From Physcomitrium patens (lineage: Eukaryota; Streptophyta; Bryopsida; Funariales; Funariaceae): a DNA stretch of 64,000 bases. The notes beneath the pieces are model-generated. The model saw only the letters and a list, made by a program, of their open reading frames with translations, was not told where the DNA came from and made no database searches. The stretch spans positions 11,647,986 through 11,711,985 of the forward strand of contig NC_037273.1 in the NCBI RefSeq assembly GCF_000002425.4. Direction: 5' to 3'. The translations under genes were made by a program, and so were the position numbers. Of the stretch, positions 31,943 through 45,148 are shown piece after piece; positions within the stretch are counted from its first letter, which is position 1; each line of letters opens with the position of its first letter.

Positions 31943-33572
31943 TTGGTTATTTCTACATTACATAAAGAAACTAAAATTATTGTAAATTTAGTGTCATTAG
32001 ACATTGTTTGATTAAATATATTTAATAAATAAAAAATATTGTGATATTTTTTATTGATACAAATAAAATTTATAAAAAATAAGTATACATCTTATATAGT
32101 CATGGTTTTTGTATTCAATCAATCTTATGTTCAACTTAATACATAAACTTTTAAAGCTATCTTTTAGGTATGTGTATTAGCTTGGTCTAAACAAAGGACT
32201 AGCTTTGATAATTTTTTAAAAATATCATAAAAATAATATATTTTATACATAATCATGTTTAATAATATTATTTCATTAAATTATTTTTAATAAATGATTC
32301 AATGATTCCATTAATTACTCCTTGCCCTTTAAATCTTCTAAAATAAAGATATTTAAGTCAAATAAATCCAAGATAAAAAATATATGTAAAATTTTAATAA
32401 AATTATTATTTAATGTTATTAGAACTATTTTTTCAACTGTTCAAGTTTTTATTTCATATAAGCACAATGTTAAGTCCTATTTGACTTAATATTGATAATT
32501 ATAATGTTGGAACAACAAAGACTTTTAGACTTAATTATGAATGATTGGACTATTAGATAAGTTATGACAAATTTTTTTTATGTTTTTTACAATTCCAAAG
32601 CACAACAATAAGAGAAGTGCCATATAATACTTTTATAATTTTTTCAAAAATTAATAATTAAGACTAATTCTTCTCACAATATATTTTTTAGAATTTAGTT
32701 ATCTACTTTGTCTCTCATTTATTACTTTCTGCTTTTTAGATATAATATAAAAATTTAGACAATATTTCTTTTGATGATACTACTCATAGAATAGATCTTC
32801 AAAAAATCTCATAAGACAACATCTTCATTAGTATAACTTTATTTTAAATCAATAAATACTATATAAGCATCTATTCATGGCATAAATCCTTATATATTTA
32901 AAATTTGATACTAGTTAAAGTGATCTAGAAGCTTTGATTCATTCAACTACTATATCTTTGCAAATTATATAATCATTTTTATTGTGTTAGCAATTTGATT
33001 AATCTTTATTAGTCAAAGTTGAAAGAAAAAAAATTTTTATATTAAAAACTCTAATCTTAAAAAGAACTATCAAGGACAAGCATTTATATGGGCTTGTTAA
33101 AAGACAATTTACTTATGCATTAGGAAGAGAAAAGAAAGAAAGAAGACCAAGAATAGAAATATTAATAAGATGAAAAGGTATTAGAATGACTATTGCCAAG
33201 TACTAAGAGACCAAAGAGTTTTTAACCAAGATCATAGTATAAGATTAAAAATAATCTTAGCCTTGCCACCATATACACTAGTTGGCAAAAATACCATTTA
33301 GAAGCTTTTGAAAGATTAGGAGACTGGCAAACTATCTAAATTACAAAATACCTTAGTAGTGACTTTCGAAATGTAAAAAAAAATCTTCAAACATTTTGTA
33401 ATTTTGCAACTAGTATACTTTTCTTCCAGCAAACGTGACCAAGATCAAAACATCATGTCTATGTTATCAATACCTTTAAGCAAAGGCTTCATATAATGTC
33501 ATACTACAGATTTAAATAAATTATTAAATCAACATTGACTAAGGTAATATAAAATCATTTAGTTGAAGAAAA

Positions 33573-33576
33573 GATA

Positions 33577-33608
<32 letters not shown>

Positions 33609-33609
33609 C
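33573..33609. repeat. (TA)n/(TACA)n microsatellite
   Basis: TA tract with one G interruption, passing into ACATACATACAT. Confidence 0.9.
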
Positions 33610-34600
33610 ATACATACATTCACATATACATGAATACACATGAGTTTGTAAAGTTTGACTTAAGATCAAATAAACTTGGTAAAACAACTTTTCAAATGAT
33701 TTAACAAACAACTCTTCATGAGTATTCTTGTGCAGCAAAAACAAAACCTCTTCACTTTCAAATAGAAGATATTAGGACTTAAAATTCTAGTTGAAAAACT
33801 TATGCATCATACTGCTCATCCTTGAAATGGTAAAAGTTCGAATGGTTCATCTAATACAAAAGAAATATTCTTGTCCATGTCATCCTTGACCACATCTTCC
33901 AATTAAGAGGGTACGCTGTAATGACACGATGGCTAACGGTGTAACACTAAAGGCATTTTCTTTTGCATTTTAGAAATGAATGTATGATAAAATCTGTGAG
34001 ACGAAGCTCATTGTCAACTGTCAGTTTAAGGGCTAGTTCCACCCCACTTTATGTACACCTCATCAGCTTCTTTGATGCCAAACCGTGCAGTCTTGAGTTC
34101 TAAACTAAACCCTTGTAGATATAATCGACTGGCGCAGAACTAGTAAAAAGAAACTGGCAATTCTAGAAGCAAAATCAAGCTCTCCATCCACCGTGAGGAG
34201 CACGTTTCCAGCAGATCGAAATGACTGGACTAATCCTCACCATGGCAGTGCTGAAGCTAGCATGCTTTAGACATGACGAGAGCGAAAAAAATTTACCCCC
34301 AATAACAGCATTAATAGGTCTTCATGCTGTTGCGTGAAGTGGGATCGGCACTGGAGATATGTGTATGTAATCACCACCACGCAGATGAATCCCTGAGCAC
34401 AACCCAATTGGATTGTGTCACTTGTAAGGAGTAAAAATACCATGTGACGAAGTTCTCAGAGGATGTTTTGGCAGAGCTGTGAATTAGGTCACTTTAGATC
34501 CTTGAACCTCCACTAAGTGCCTAGCTATTCAAGCAACAAGTACCAGCTCGGTTTGCTCCTTCTTCTTCTTCTTCCAGCGATTCGTATCGATTTCTGCACC

Positions 34601-37600
34601 TTACTTCGCTGATGAGTTCGGTGAGTTGACAAGTCGGTGTTCGAGGAATCTTTGAAGGAGTAGCTGCAATTGTTTCTGATCTAAGGGCTAAGACCACAAC
34701 AAGAAAAAACACATCCGTACCTGCGTCAGGTCAATGCTTTCGTAGTTCGGTGAGTTGAGGGATACTATGCGTCGTACAAGAATAGATCACCCCGTAGCAT
34801 GGAAACTATGAAGAGATGTTATGATACGACAGAAAGACACGAGTAGTAATACTGACACTTACCTTGGGTATATAGTCGTCCATTCCAGCACTAAAACACA
34901 TCTCATGTGTGCCCTTCATAACGTCGGCTGTGACAGCCACTATGGGGATTCGGTGGTGCGGGCACTCTTTCAATTCCTGGTAATCGTATTTGATCCTCTC
35001 GAGCGCTTGACATTGGTGACATTTGCCGACTTCCCACTCTCTAATGAGCCTCGTGGCTTCGTAACCGTCCATCTACAAAAAGACGGTAGTGCTAACACAG
35101 TTAGAAAGAGTCGAAATAGTTGCTGGAAATGACAGAAAATAAAAACAAATAGTCGATCCCTACGTCACAGACATAGTACCTCTGGCATTTGGATGTCCAT
35201 CAAGATCATGTCGAACTGCTTGTCAGCGTCTTGCTTTTTCACAATATTGATTGCCTGAATCCCACCATTCACAGTGACAACGGTTGCACCATTACGTTGA
35301 AGTATAGAGCTCGCCACTCTTCTATTGACCATGTTATCATCTACCACAAGAAGACGTTTCCCTGCGAGCATCTCAGCGTTGGCGTTTTGTTTCCTGGAAG
35401 GATTCGTCACTTCTATCCCCAGAGTTTGTAGAAGGCCTGATATCAAAGCGTTACATCGAAGTGGTTTGTGGACGATGTGCTGGTAACCAGCTTTTTGTAA
35501 CTCACTCTGCAACTCACTTTCAGGAGGAATAGACAGAGCCAACACCGGAATTTTATTGACGACCGACTCCTTCAATCGTTGCACCAGCTGAATCGCTGTC
35601 ATATGGTCCATGCCTTGCAAATCCACAATCACAGCTTGGAATGGAGGCCCTTCATCTCTGCAAGCAAAAAAGGAAGCACATCACAAAACACACACAAATG
35701 TCATATACACTTCATGTTCGACATAGTAATTCATTTTCTCGTTTACAGTTTTGTGATTCTAATGTCGGCAGTAGTAACAGTTTACCTTGTTAATAATTCC
35801 AGGGCAATGCTCCCATCCTCAGCGTACTCAATCAGTGCTCCCACTCTTCGCAAATATGTTGCTGCAACTTCCTGCTCCATGTCCAAACACATTTGTCAGA
35901 ATACTCAAAGGACGGACAAATCGAACACCATCAAGCTCCACCTCCGAATTTAAAAACTAAATCTGCACTGCAAGTTTAAAAGTAAAAACAAACAATCTTT
36001 GGGGGTGTTTGAGACAGCACCTGCCGCACAGGATTCGCATCAACCAGAAGCACTCTTATACCACGAATACGTTCGTCTTCTAAGTCAGATGGCGTGCGCT
36101 TCATGGTGAAGGCCAGCTTGCGCAAATCGCCTCTTTGACCTGAGGTTGGTAACACCAGTGAAAACTTGAAGACGCTGCCTTCCCCTGGTTCACTTTCAAC
36201 AGTTATATCTCCTCTCGTCAACCTTACCAGTTTCTGCAAAACATCGAAGCAACACAGCAATGTGAACGACATTCTCAAGGTATCAACATTATTCGTCTTT
36301 CGAATAGTGACGATTTGCACGACAAACCGACATGACCACTAACGCATTGCATTTTCCCTCCAAGTGAATATAAGCCTAATGTGACGCATAACACAAAAGA
36401 TCTGAAAGCTAATTTCAGACTATCAAGGGCAGGAACACATGAAAATATAAATACAAGCATAAATAAATCAACGTCTGTCTAGAATCAGTCTTTCATAGAT
36501 GTGCTCAAGCTTGGGTCCAACCTGGCAAATAGATAGGCCGATGCCAGTTCCGCCATACTCCCTGGAGGTACTGCTGTCGGCTTGCACAAAAGGTTCGAAG
36601 AGTCTGCTTTGCATGAACTTCGGGATCCCAATTCCTGAATCTTCAATCGATATGACGCAAGCCACTTCGTCAAATTCTAGACTGCCACTAGGTTTCCAAT
36701 TTCTCCACTCTGCGACGCATGCTGATGTACTCAAAGGACCTGGTTTCATACTCAACCTAGGCGGCGCCATCTTAGGATGTCGCGCCCTAAATAAATTGCT
36801 GCGAACGGCCATAACGCCTTGGAGACTAGTATTATGGCTACCATCTGCGGATTCTGTCTCTGGATTATGTCTATGTCTTGTGTCAATAAGGTCAAGAAAT
36901 TGCTCGTTCGAAGAAGAGACAGTAGCAAAGAACTGGGGATCCACAAGCCTTACGCACAGAAAGATGTTCCCGTGCTTGGTGAACTGCACAGAATATACGG
37001 AAATTAGAGAACGTGTTTATATGGTCCATTAGAAAGGATTCCATATATCATATGAGACACCCAAAGCCATGAAAATACATGACATGATTCAGATCCGCAC
37101 CTTGATAGCATTTCCGACGAGATTAATCAAAACCTGCCGCAATCTTCCAGGGTCGCCATATAACCACTGGGGAACAGTATCATGTACCAAAGCTGAAATT
37201 TCGAGCTTCTTCTGATATACTTTGTCTTCAAAGAGAGACAATATATTGTCCAACTCTTCCCGTATGTCAAAGGGCACTGTTTCTATTTCCATTCTTCCGG
37301 CTTCGATCTTGGAGAGATCTAGCACATCGCTTATCAAAGCCCTACATATGCACAAGTTCTACTCATCACGGACTGGACCAATTCTGAGGCGCTACTAAAG
37401 AATAACTTCTATAATCTCGTAACTTACACAACAGAAATTGCAGAGAGTAAAAGAAAATACTTACACTAGAGCGTTGCCACTGGCCTGGGCAATCTTCACA
37501 TACTCAAGCTGCTGCGGCGACAAATCCGTTCCCATCAATAAATTTGTCATTCCTGTACACAATCATAACAATTTCAGATACTGTTTCTCAAGCCCTGGAT

Positions 37601-40183
37601 ATTATTGTAACCAAAAATCGCCCATGGCACATCTAGTGACAAGAAAGACTCAGTTCCAAATTACCTAGTAAAGATTCAAGTGGAGATGAAGCAACAACCA
37701 ATCCTACCTATTACACCGTTCATGGGAGTTCTGATCTCATGTGAAACAGTAGCAAGGAAACTAGACTTGGCAGTGTCCGCAGCCTCCGCTTTCAGTTTCG
37801 CAGCCCTCAATTGAGCATGTATCTTCTCCCTTTTGTCAACATCTATTTCAGCGGCGGACATTTTCTTCAATACGAGGTAGACTGCCACGGTGCAAAATAC
37901 AACCATTGCTAACATAAGCAAGGGCCATGCAATCATCTCCCGCAAGACGTGCAAACGGATGTTGTGATTGTACCAGCATTGCAGCTCTATGTCCAGCGAC
38001 CCATATGAGAAAGGAACACCAACCGCCTCGAGCCCCTTTGATTTCAGATGGTTCCCATAAAACCGAACTTCACAAGGATTAGCGTCTACACTGCAATTGT
38101 AGTAGGCGTTAAGTCCCAGCGACGGATTCACTTTGGCGGTGGCAGAAATATCTAGGTCTGGATCCTTGAATCTGCCCAAAGGATACACTTCGTAAGAGCG
38201 CTTCAGGGAATGGTTGGAAGGCAATCTATGTATCAGAAATGACTTCTAGAATATCTGATTCCCTCATAAACTTAAACCTTCCCAATATAAAACATAATCT
38301 GCAAGCTCAGAACATTTTCAGGAAACATTAATTGCAGTTTGAGGGTGCAGAATTGAAGACACAGCAGAGACTCTGCAGCAGTCAACTGTCAAGCAATTTT
38401 GCAATAAAAAAAAGTATCGAACAAACATATTGTAAGTTCTTCGAAGGCTACTGAAGAATAACATGCAAACATCACGCACTGAAAAGGGCTAGATAACAAC
38501 CTTGACACGACGGAGCCAAATACCTCCTGAACACTCAAAACGGTCACCACATAACCAACACAGCTAGCTCTCCTTGCTTCGACAGTTTTGAGGGTATCTG
38601 GATCAACCTCGCCATAGTAGGGTAAGAAGGATCCCATTCGCCACAGCTCTTTACCTTCGTTCACGTAAGGTGCAGACAGGGAGAAATTACCCGAATCTCT
38701 GGCCTGCGTAAGTGAACTCCGAAAAATAGGGTAACCGAATATATCTAACATGAACATGGAAATATTGGCAGATTGAAGGAAAACAGGTGTATATTCCTCC
38801 GCCTTCGCGTAATTGGTAACTATGGTTTTGTTAACATTGATGTACATGGTCTTATTATATTTCATCTCCACTGCTTGCTTCTGTTGTGGCAAAACTCGCA
38901 AGCAGTACACCAGGCTTTTCACGTGGGGGCGAAGAAACACAGTCTGCTCTGTGAAGGCCATCCATGTATCTTGATCCACGTTTGGAACGCTAGTCAGCAA
39001 TCCAAGAATTACAAAAGATGCACCTAAGTTGTTATCTACTTCCGACATGAATACCTGCAATTGTGAAATTGAAACAGATGTTTCCAACATCAAACGTAGA
39101 GCTCTGACACTACACAGCTAGAATTGCTTCCAAAAGTACATTCCAAAAGCACAAACCCTCTATAGTACAGTATTTTACTCATGCATGACAATATTGCATT
39201 TGGCGTAGGAATCACAACTAATGATGATGTAATTCTCATGATTCAGCACATCGACAGTCAAAAAAACGGAGAGATGGAGGTTCACAAGGGGAAACGCATT
39301 CTTTAAACCCAGGACTGACGACACATATTCTCGTAGCATATTCTATGAACTAAGATGTAGACCCTTATTAGGTATGAAAATTGGGTTTGATGAGACACAC
39401 ATCCGAAACTTCCATTTGTGAACAGTAATATGCGCTCGGCTGCCACGCATCCTCCTCAGAACACTAACAAATCCTTCTATGAGATATATTAGTAGTTAAA
39501 GTTCTCAACACGCCCAGACTCCAATAACCATTGATTCTACATCATTCACGCCCTGCCCATACCAGCGGTCTTGAAGACTACGATAATCCAAGTAAACAGA
39601 CCACTTGTCCAATCTGCTTACACACATTCAATGCTTCCAAAGGGGCTGCGACCAATTCTCGGCCAGCTATGAATGTACTTGCGCTTCGTTCACCCTCAAT
39701 GATAAAATCACACAGCTGCCGATGAAGAAGAATCATTTCTCTCTTAAGAACAAACTGCATTCGAGCATGAAAAATGACACCCGCCCACGCTACCTCTTGC
39801 CTTTCACTCACATCCCTCTAAAAAAACTGACTGCACACTAAGCATCGGAAGGGGATTGTAGGCTACTACAACTCTAGAGGGAAGAAAATTAGCTGTCTTA
39901 CTTCTTTCCGATTCTCGCACTTGAGCCGAATCTCTTGCCGCATGTTCGACAAGCCACTCCTGTATACCACCACGCCCACCACAATCACCAGCGTAAATGC
40001 ACACAAGATGCACAGTATCCGCACCCGCCGGGAAATAAACGGATTCAACCTACACCACCGCCCTAGAAACCGCATTTGCGGCCTCGACATCCGACTCGAC
40101 TCCAACTCCGATCCCATCGATTCCCGCTCACTCCTCTCCCTCACGGTCTCCATCATCGCCGCCCTCGCCCTCCGAATTTCCAT
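34601..40183 (-). CDS. CHASE-domain hybrid histidine kinase (cytokinin-receptor type)
   Basis: Eleven exons join in frame to 1,072 residues: 40183-39902, 39054-38501, 38225-37708, 37552-37465, 37341-37101, 36983-36522, 36233-36021, 35871-35786, 35657-35180, 35072-34863, 34687-34601, all with GT-AG introns. Domains: cytosolic N-terminus, TM1 (56-74), CHASE sensor (about 95-350), TM2 (375-397), HisKA with phospho-acceptor H440 ([10 protein letters not shown]), HATPase (N-box ending 561, DSGIGI from 676, GGTGIGLSI near 705), a degenerate receiver (VDAN, about 770-890) and an intact receiver (DD 921-922, phospho-Asp 969, Lys 1044). In plants such proteins bind cytokinin in the ER or plasma membrane and pass phosphate His-Asp-His-Asp to response regulators. 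D198 (MLDIFG) aligns with the hormone-contacting Asp of angiosperm receptors, but the surrounding CHASE sequence is divergent, so the ligand is uncertain. Start: first ATG after an in-frame TGA. Confidence 0.93.
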
Positions 40184-40205
40184 CTCCGTCACCGGTACCA
40201 CTCAT
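40128..40205 (-). promoter_or_regulatory. upstream ORF overlapping the kinase start
   Basis: ATG at 40,205 opens a 25-codon frame ([10 protein letters not shown]...) that ends at 40,128, inside the kinase coding sequence in another frame. A further 15-codon upstream frame starts near 40,250 and ends with TGA overlapping this ATG (ATGA). If the transcript begins farther upstream, as the GC-rich leader suggests, these would reduce or gate kinase translation. Confidence 0.4.
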
Positions 40206-40870
40206 CCCAAGACCCTCCGACTTCCCCTACCTCCCGCTCCCGCACCCATCTCCCCCCTCAGCACCACATCCCCTCTAAGCCTCAGCCCAACAAACCAAAC
40301 GGAATTCAACACGCCGTCGTCAGCACCTTCCAACCGCCTCCCTCCGCAACCTCAGCTACGACCCACCGTAACCCACAGTCTCAAAACGCGGACCAGGTCG
40401 AGATAAGCATGAAAACCACGACCGTGATGACCACCAACAAACTCTCGTAACCTTCCCGGCACCAGTAATCTCGGCGCCTCAACCGGCATTACCCACTGGG
40501 CATCACCGAACCGGAATTTCTCACCACTACACCCTACGCTCTGCGCAAATCATGCACACGGCGACAATGCCAACAAGCCACGGCCTACGCGACGAGCACT
40601 CAACTGTAGAGGCATCAAGCCAGCATCCAAGCTCCGAGGCTGTTATGCAGTTCGCAGGTTCCGTCGTCGCTCAGGTTCGGCCTCCAGCATCCATCGCTAC
40701 AACCTCCCCACGTCTATTTTTCGAACTCTGCGAATATTCCTCCGCGTCACGCGCTGGCCTCCCCCCCCCCGTCGTCGCGTGTCTCGTCGCGTCCGTGGTC
40801 TGGCGTCGCGTCCGCGATCAAGTGACGCCCTGTTGCAGCCCCTTCCTCAGTCCACAAACAACTAATAACA
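40206..40870 (-). promoter_or_regulatory. GC/CpG-rich leader and promoter region of the kinase gene
   Basis: Sharp rise in GC and CpG compared with flanks, C-rich on the plus strand (G/A-rich leader on the minus strand), with GTCGCGT repeats near 40,770-40,820. Open frames here on the plus strand are by-products of the composition. Confidence 0.5.
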
Positions 40871-41302
40871 AAGGGGCTCGGACCATGTTGGACTTATTCC
40901 AACTGTGCTGTGCTTCAGGTGAGCATCATGTGTGTATTATAACCGGAGGGAGTTCTTTTTTGTTAAAGAATTTCTAGAACCTGTTTTAGGGGGCGGCCAT
41001 TGCTGAAGCCATGCATTGATGGCTTTTTGGATTGTTGGTTTTAAAGAGTTTAGAGTGCAAGAAGAGGTGCCGGCACATGGCCATTTCAATGGGCAGAGAT
41101 TTGGTGATATTTAAGTGATAACATTTTATGTTGTAATTATTTATACTAACTAAAATGCACACAAAGAAATTACTAGAGGAATGTAACACATAAAATTTTC
41201 ACTATATTTGCAATTATTCTATTTTATCACCTCAAAAGAATCATTTAGTATGTCCTTATGTGATACAATTGCAACATAATTGTAGAATTACAAAGCAGCT
41301 TT

Positions 41303-41308
<6 letters not shown>

Positions 41309-41338
<30 letters not shown>
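41309..41338. repeat. (TA)n microsatellite
   Basis: About 14 units. Confidence 0.95.
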
Positions 41339-41340
<2 letters not shown>

Positions 41341-41385
41341 AAAATGAATATTAAACAAAGTTGTTATGTTTTATATCATACTAAG

Positions 41386-41387
<2 letters not shown>

Positions 41388-41421
<34 letters not shown>
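41388..41421. repeat. (TA)n microsatellite
   Basis: About 16 units. Confidence 0.95.
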
Positions 41422-41422
<1 letters not shown>

Positions 41423-42452
41423 CAATAAAGATAATGATGTAGTGCTTCGTACCCCCATTGAATTTTCTTACTGTATGTATTTCGAATTTGCTTGTTTGTT
41501 TGTTTGTTTTTGAATTGTCTATTTATTTTAAAATTCAATAAGAAAATACATACAGGTTTTATTGTTTTACTTTTAAAAGAATATATAGAGGAAGATCTTA
41601 TTCAACTGGCAAGAAGAATTTTTAACAAAGTTGATTACAAACTATACTTGGGTCTAGTTTGAAGAATTTATATTTGAAAAAATTATACATTCATGAAAAT
41701 AAATAAAATTCAATGGTAAAAACAACACTTAAAATTCTAAAGACTATATTTATTATTTTCTATTTTCAAATGCACATGATAATTAGAACATATGTGTGAA
41801 TTTGAAATTGTACTTTATTATTATTATTATTATTCTCAGCAAAACCAATCAATTGTAAAATCAAATTCTAAAAGCATATATTATAATTAAAGGAAATCTT
41901 GAATAATATAATAGGACCTTATAATATTATGTAATACTTTAGAAATGAAAGAATCAAGAAGTAATTGAGTCTTGACAATTTGTATTATAGATTTAATACA
42001 ATAAATATTTGGAAATTATTTATAGTTATAGATAAACAATAGATTGATGGTAATTGAAGGTTTTTTGATTTTTAAATCGAAACTTGGGGTAATTAATAAA
42101 TTAAAATCAATAAAACTTTAGAAAAAATGTATTTTAATCCAGATAAATAAAATAATTTTAAAATAAAATAAATCTAGATGTTAGAATCATAAATTTTAGG
42201 TAATAAAAATGATATTCATAATTTAATTTTAGATGTATTAATTATATTAAGTTCTTTTGTGCCAAAAATAATGCATTGGATAGTGCCATAAGATAAAATG
42301 AAATAAAATACACTAAAATAAAAATAATAACAAAAACGCATTTGATGATATACAAAAAGTAAATAAGCAAATAAATTATTCATAATATTATTATATTATT
42401 AATAATAAATTATTATATAAGTATATTATAGAACATTGTTTGTTTTTTTGTT

Positions 42453-42456
<4 letters not shown>

Positions 42457-42486
<30 letters not shown>
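42457..42486. repeat. (TA)n microsatellite
   Basis: About 14 units. Confidence 0.95.
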
Positions 42487-42489
<3 letters not shown>

Positions 42490-42775
42490 ACACAACAGGT
42501 CATCCAAGATACTGAAATAGTTTCTATGAAAAAATAACAAATATAATCAAACAACCATCTCTATCATAAAATTAGAACAAAATAACATGTTTGTTTTCCT
42601 TACACCATGTATTGAATATAAGATTAGTTTGATAGATTCAAAATTACCAACTCAATGTAATGATTTTTGTTGATTTTAAATATTTAAAGAAAACATAATT
42701 TTCTTTGATGACAGTTGGGTGTACCAAGAGAACACAAGCCATACTTGTATGTATATGTTTATGTATGTATGTATG

Positions 42776-42800
42776 TATATATATATATATATATATATAT
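42776..42800. repeat. (TATG)n/(AT)n microsatellite
   Basis: ATGT units from about 42,760 turn into AT units. Confidence 0.9.
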
Positions 42801-43290
42801 GACTTAGTAAACAAAAAAATTTATATAATACAAAGATGTGATGTCTAATTAAATTCTAAAACCATAGATGTAGAGTCCTTCGTAGTGCACAAACCATCTT
42901 TTAAGTTTTTAAAAATATTTATTTAAGCATTCATATATCCATCTATATATACAAATACATATTCACACACGTAAAGACATGTCCATACACATACACATGC
43001 ATATCTATATTTAATTATATGTCTTTTATCTTTTTTGGTGTTTAATGGCCTTTTGCTGAATGTATAAATACTAAATGAGTTTTTGGACATATTTTAACTT
43101 ATTTAAATGCTTATTATTATTATTATTATTATAAGGGCATTTTAAAACTCTTCATGATTATAACTTAACTTTCATCATTTCAAAGAATATTGATAATAGT
43201 TATAAATCATTGATAAGTCGTTTATAGTGATTATGGATTATTTATAAGTTTGATTTCGTGTATATTTATAAATAAAATATATAATTTTTA

Positions 43291-43334
43291 GATTTGTTTG
43301 TTTTTTTGTTTGTTTGTTTGTTTGTTTGTTTGTG
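43291..43334. repeat. (GTTT)n microsatellite
   Basis: About ten GTTT units with one poly-T interruption. Confidence 0.9.
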
Positions 43335-43475
43335 TTTTTTTGAAAGTAACTATATGTTTGACCTACACACAATATTTTTATTAAACTTCATATATTAAAT
43401 ATTCCTTTCTCAGTTTAAAACACATTGTTACATAATATATACATCATATAAATTTTAAAATTATAAAAAAAAAAA

Positions 43476-43478
<3 letters not shown>

Positions 43479-43507
<29 letters not shown>
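43479..43507. repeat. (AT)n microsatellite
   Basis: About 14 units, preceded by a poly-A run. Confidence 0.95.
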
Positions 43508-43510
<3 letters not shown>

Positions 43511-43999
43511 CCTAACATTATGATAGAGTTAATTCTAGTATAATATCTCTAAAAGAAAAGAAAAGAAAAAACATTACAACACTTGAAATATTTTGAATAA
43601 ACTTTTTAACTAATATAAATTTATTTCTAAAAGAAATATAATTTTATTAATTTAAAAAACAAAGAATTAAAAAGAAATAAACAAACAAACAAAAAAGATG
43701 ATATAGGTGTTTTAACAATAATACCAACTTGTAATATATTTCATGTATGAAAATACTAACAAGTTTTGTAAGTCATAGAAAGGTCTTAATGTTTGCAAAA
43801 CATTCATAAGTTGTAATAAGTAGCTTGCACAAAGAATAATGGAATTAGATGATTATGTGATCAATTTTTTTGAGACCAAGTAATAAAAACATATATTTTT
43901 CTTCTTTGCCAAAATTATCTTTACACTCAATGTTGTGGATGAATAACATTCCAAATATTATGATTCACAAAGTCAAATTTGGAGCATATACTTTCTTCT

Positions 44000-44036
44000 T
44001 CTCTCTCTTTCTCTCTCTCTCTCTCTATATATATAT
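44000..44036. repeat. (CT)n/(AT)n microsatellite
   Basis: CT tract followed directly by an AT tract. Confidence 0.9.
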
Positions 44037-44330
44037 TTGTAGATGTTATGAATGAATAATGGCTAGAGACTTTAGTATGGATGGATAGAAAGATTCTCAG
44101 CATGTCTTCAATCTCCAATTCTAATCTTTGCACAAGCAAAAGACTCATATACATTTTATATTATTTTAAAATAAATGTGCTACATTGTTTTTAAAATGGC
44201 ACGTCTTCACTAGACTCATCATGTATGAGCTGCCCTCATCACCCTTGATTTACCAAGATTAGTTAGCACACAATGAAGAAAAAAAGAAAAAAAATACTTG
44301 GTCATATTCTTGATTTGGATAAACATCATA

Positions 44331-45148
44331 TATTCAACCTCATTTCCAAAATTGGGGGTAGTTTCTAGCCGCCCATTTTTTCCATGTAATAGATACAGCT
44401 TTCAAAAATAAATCTCTTAACACTCGCTGAGAAAACCACAAAGAATGCTGAGCCTACAGAACCAAGACAAGCTCAAACGAAACCTGGGTGCGTGAGAAAC
44501 AAAGCAGCAAGTGCTCCATTTCTAAACAACTGCACGACGACATACTTGTAATACAATTCTCCTAGACCTGTGGGTCCACCGAATCACATGTGGTTTCACA
44601 AGAAAGTCTTGGAAAATACATAACATAAAGTATAATCTCAATTAACTACATAAATCAACGCATCAGATTCTGTCATAAAAAAATTCCAGACAAACTAAAA
44701 CTCCATTTGTTCCATCCCAAAATTTTATACCAGCGCTGACTGGCAACTGGTCCTCATCACTTGAATCCCAACAACCAGTATAACGGTTTAGGTTAACAGG
44801 GACACGTTGATGTATTGCTAGCTCTACACCTGGCTCTGCACATGGATTTTAGCAGGTTTGAATGAAACTTCAGTGTTCAAGAAGCTTCATAAGACTAGCA
44901 GGTCAAGAAGAGCATCGACAGGCAAAGTAGCGGCTACGATCAGCTCATGCTGCGAAATTCAACACGAGCCAGTGGAGCACGCATCAGAAAGGTACACATA
45001 CGCACGAGTGACACAAACATCACACATCTTCAGTCCCAATCCATGAGTAAAGCTTAATGTAAGAGGCTGCAAAGTTTAAATGACGGACTTTGTCCATGAG
45101 CAGTGATTACAAGAGCCACAGATGGCAATCGACAGCTGAACTGTGGAA
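44331..45148. other. 3' flank of CAF1
   Basis: Base composition returns to gene-like values. No separate coding frame is convincing; probably 3' UTR and downstream region of the minus-strand CAF1 gene. Confidence 0.45.

Larger units (their letters stand above)
31440..34020. other. AT-rich intergenic DNA
   Basis: No coding frame. A segment near 33,170-33,230 (TGACTATTGCCAAG...) weakly resembles the LTR interior of the minus-strand Ty3 family at 57.8 kb and may be an old LTR relic. Two (TA)n tracts are listed separately. Confidence 0.55.
41190..44330. other. AT-rich, microsatellite-dense intergenic DNA
   Basis: No gene or recognisable element. Numerous (TA)n, (GTTT)n, (TTA)n and (CT)n tracts. 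Longer ones are listed separately. Confidence 0.7.

Noticed and set aside
34521..34712. 63-codon frame after the kinase's receiver domain
   Set aside because: Overlaps the last exon in the wrong frame; using acceptor 34,688 instead gives [16 protein letters not shown], the expected receiver end.
36499..37032. 177-codon plus-strand frame within the kinase gene
   Set aside because: Exact antisense of the HATPase exon (36,983-36,522); shadow of the real gene.
40552..40977. 141-codon plus-strand frame upstream of the kinase
   Set aside because: Lies in a GC-rich promoter/leader, low-complexity composition, no domain, no splice context.
43870..44154. Frames with Ser/Leu or Glu/Arg repeats around 44,000
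   Set aside because: Translations of a (CT)n microsatellite.
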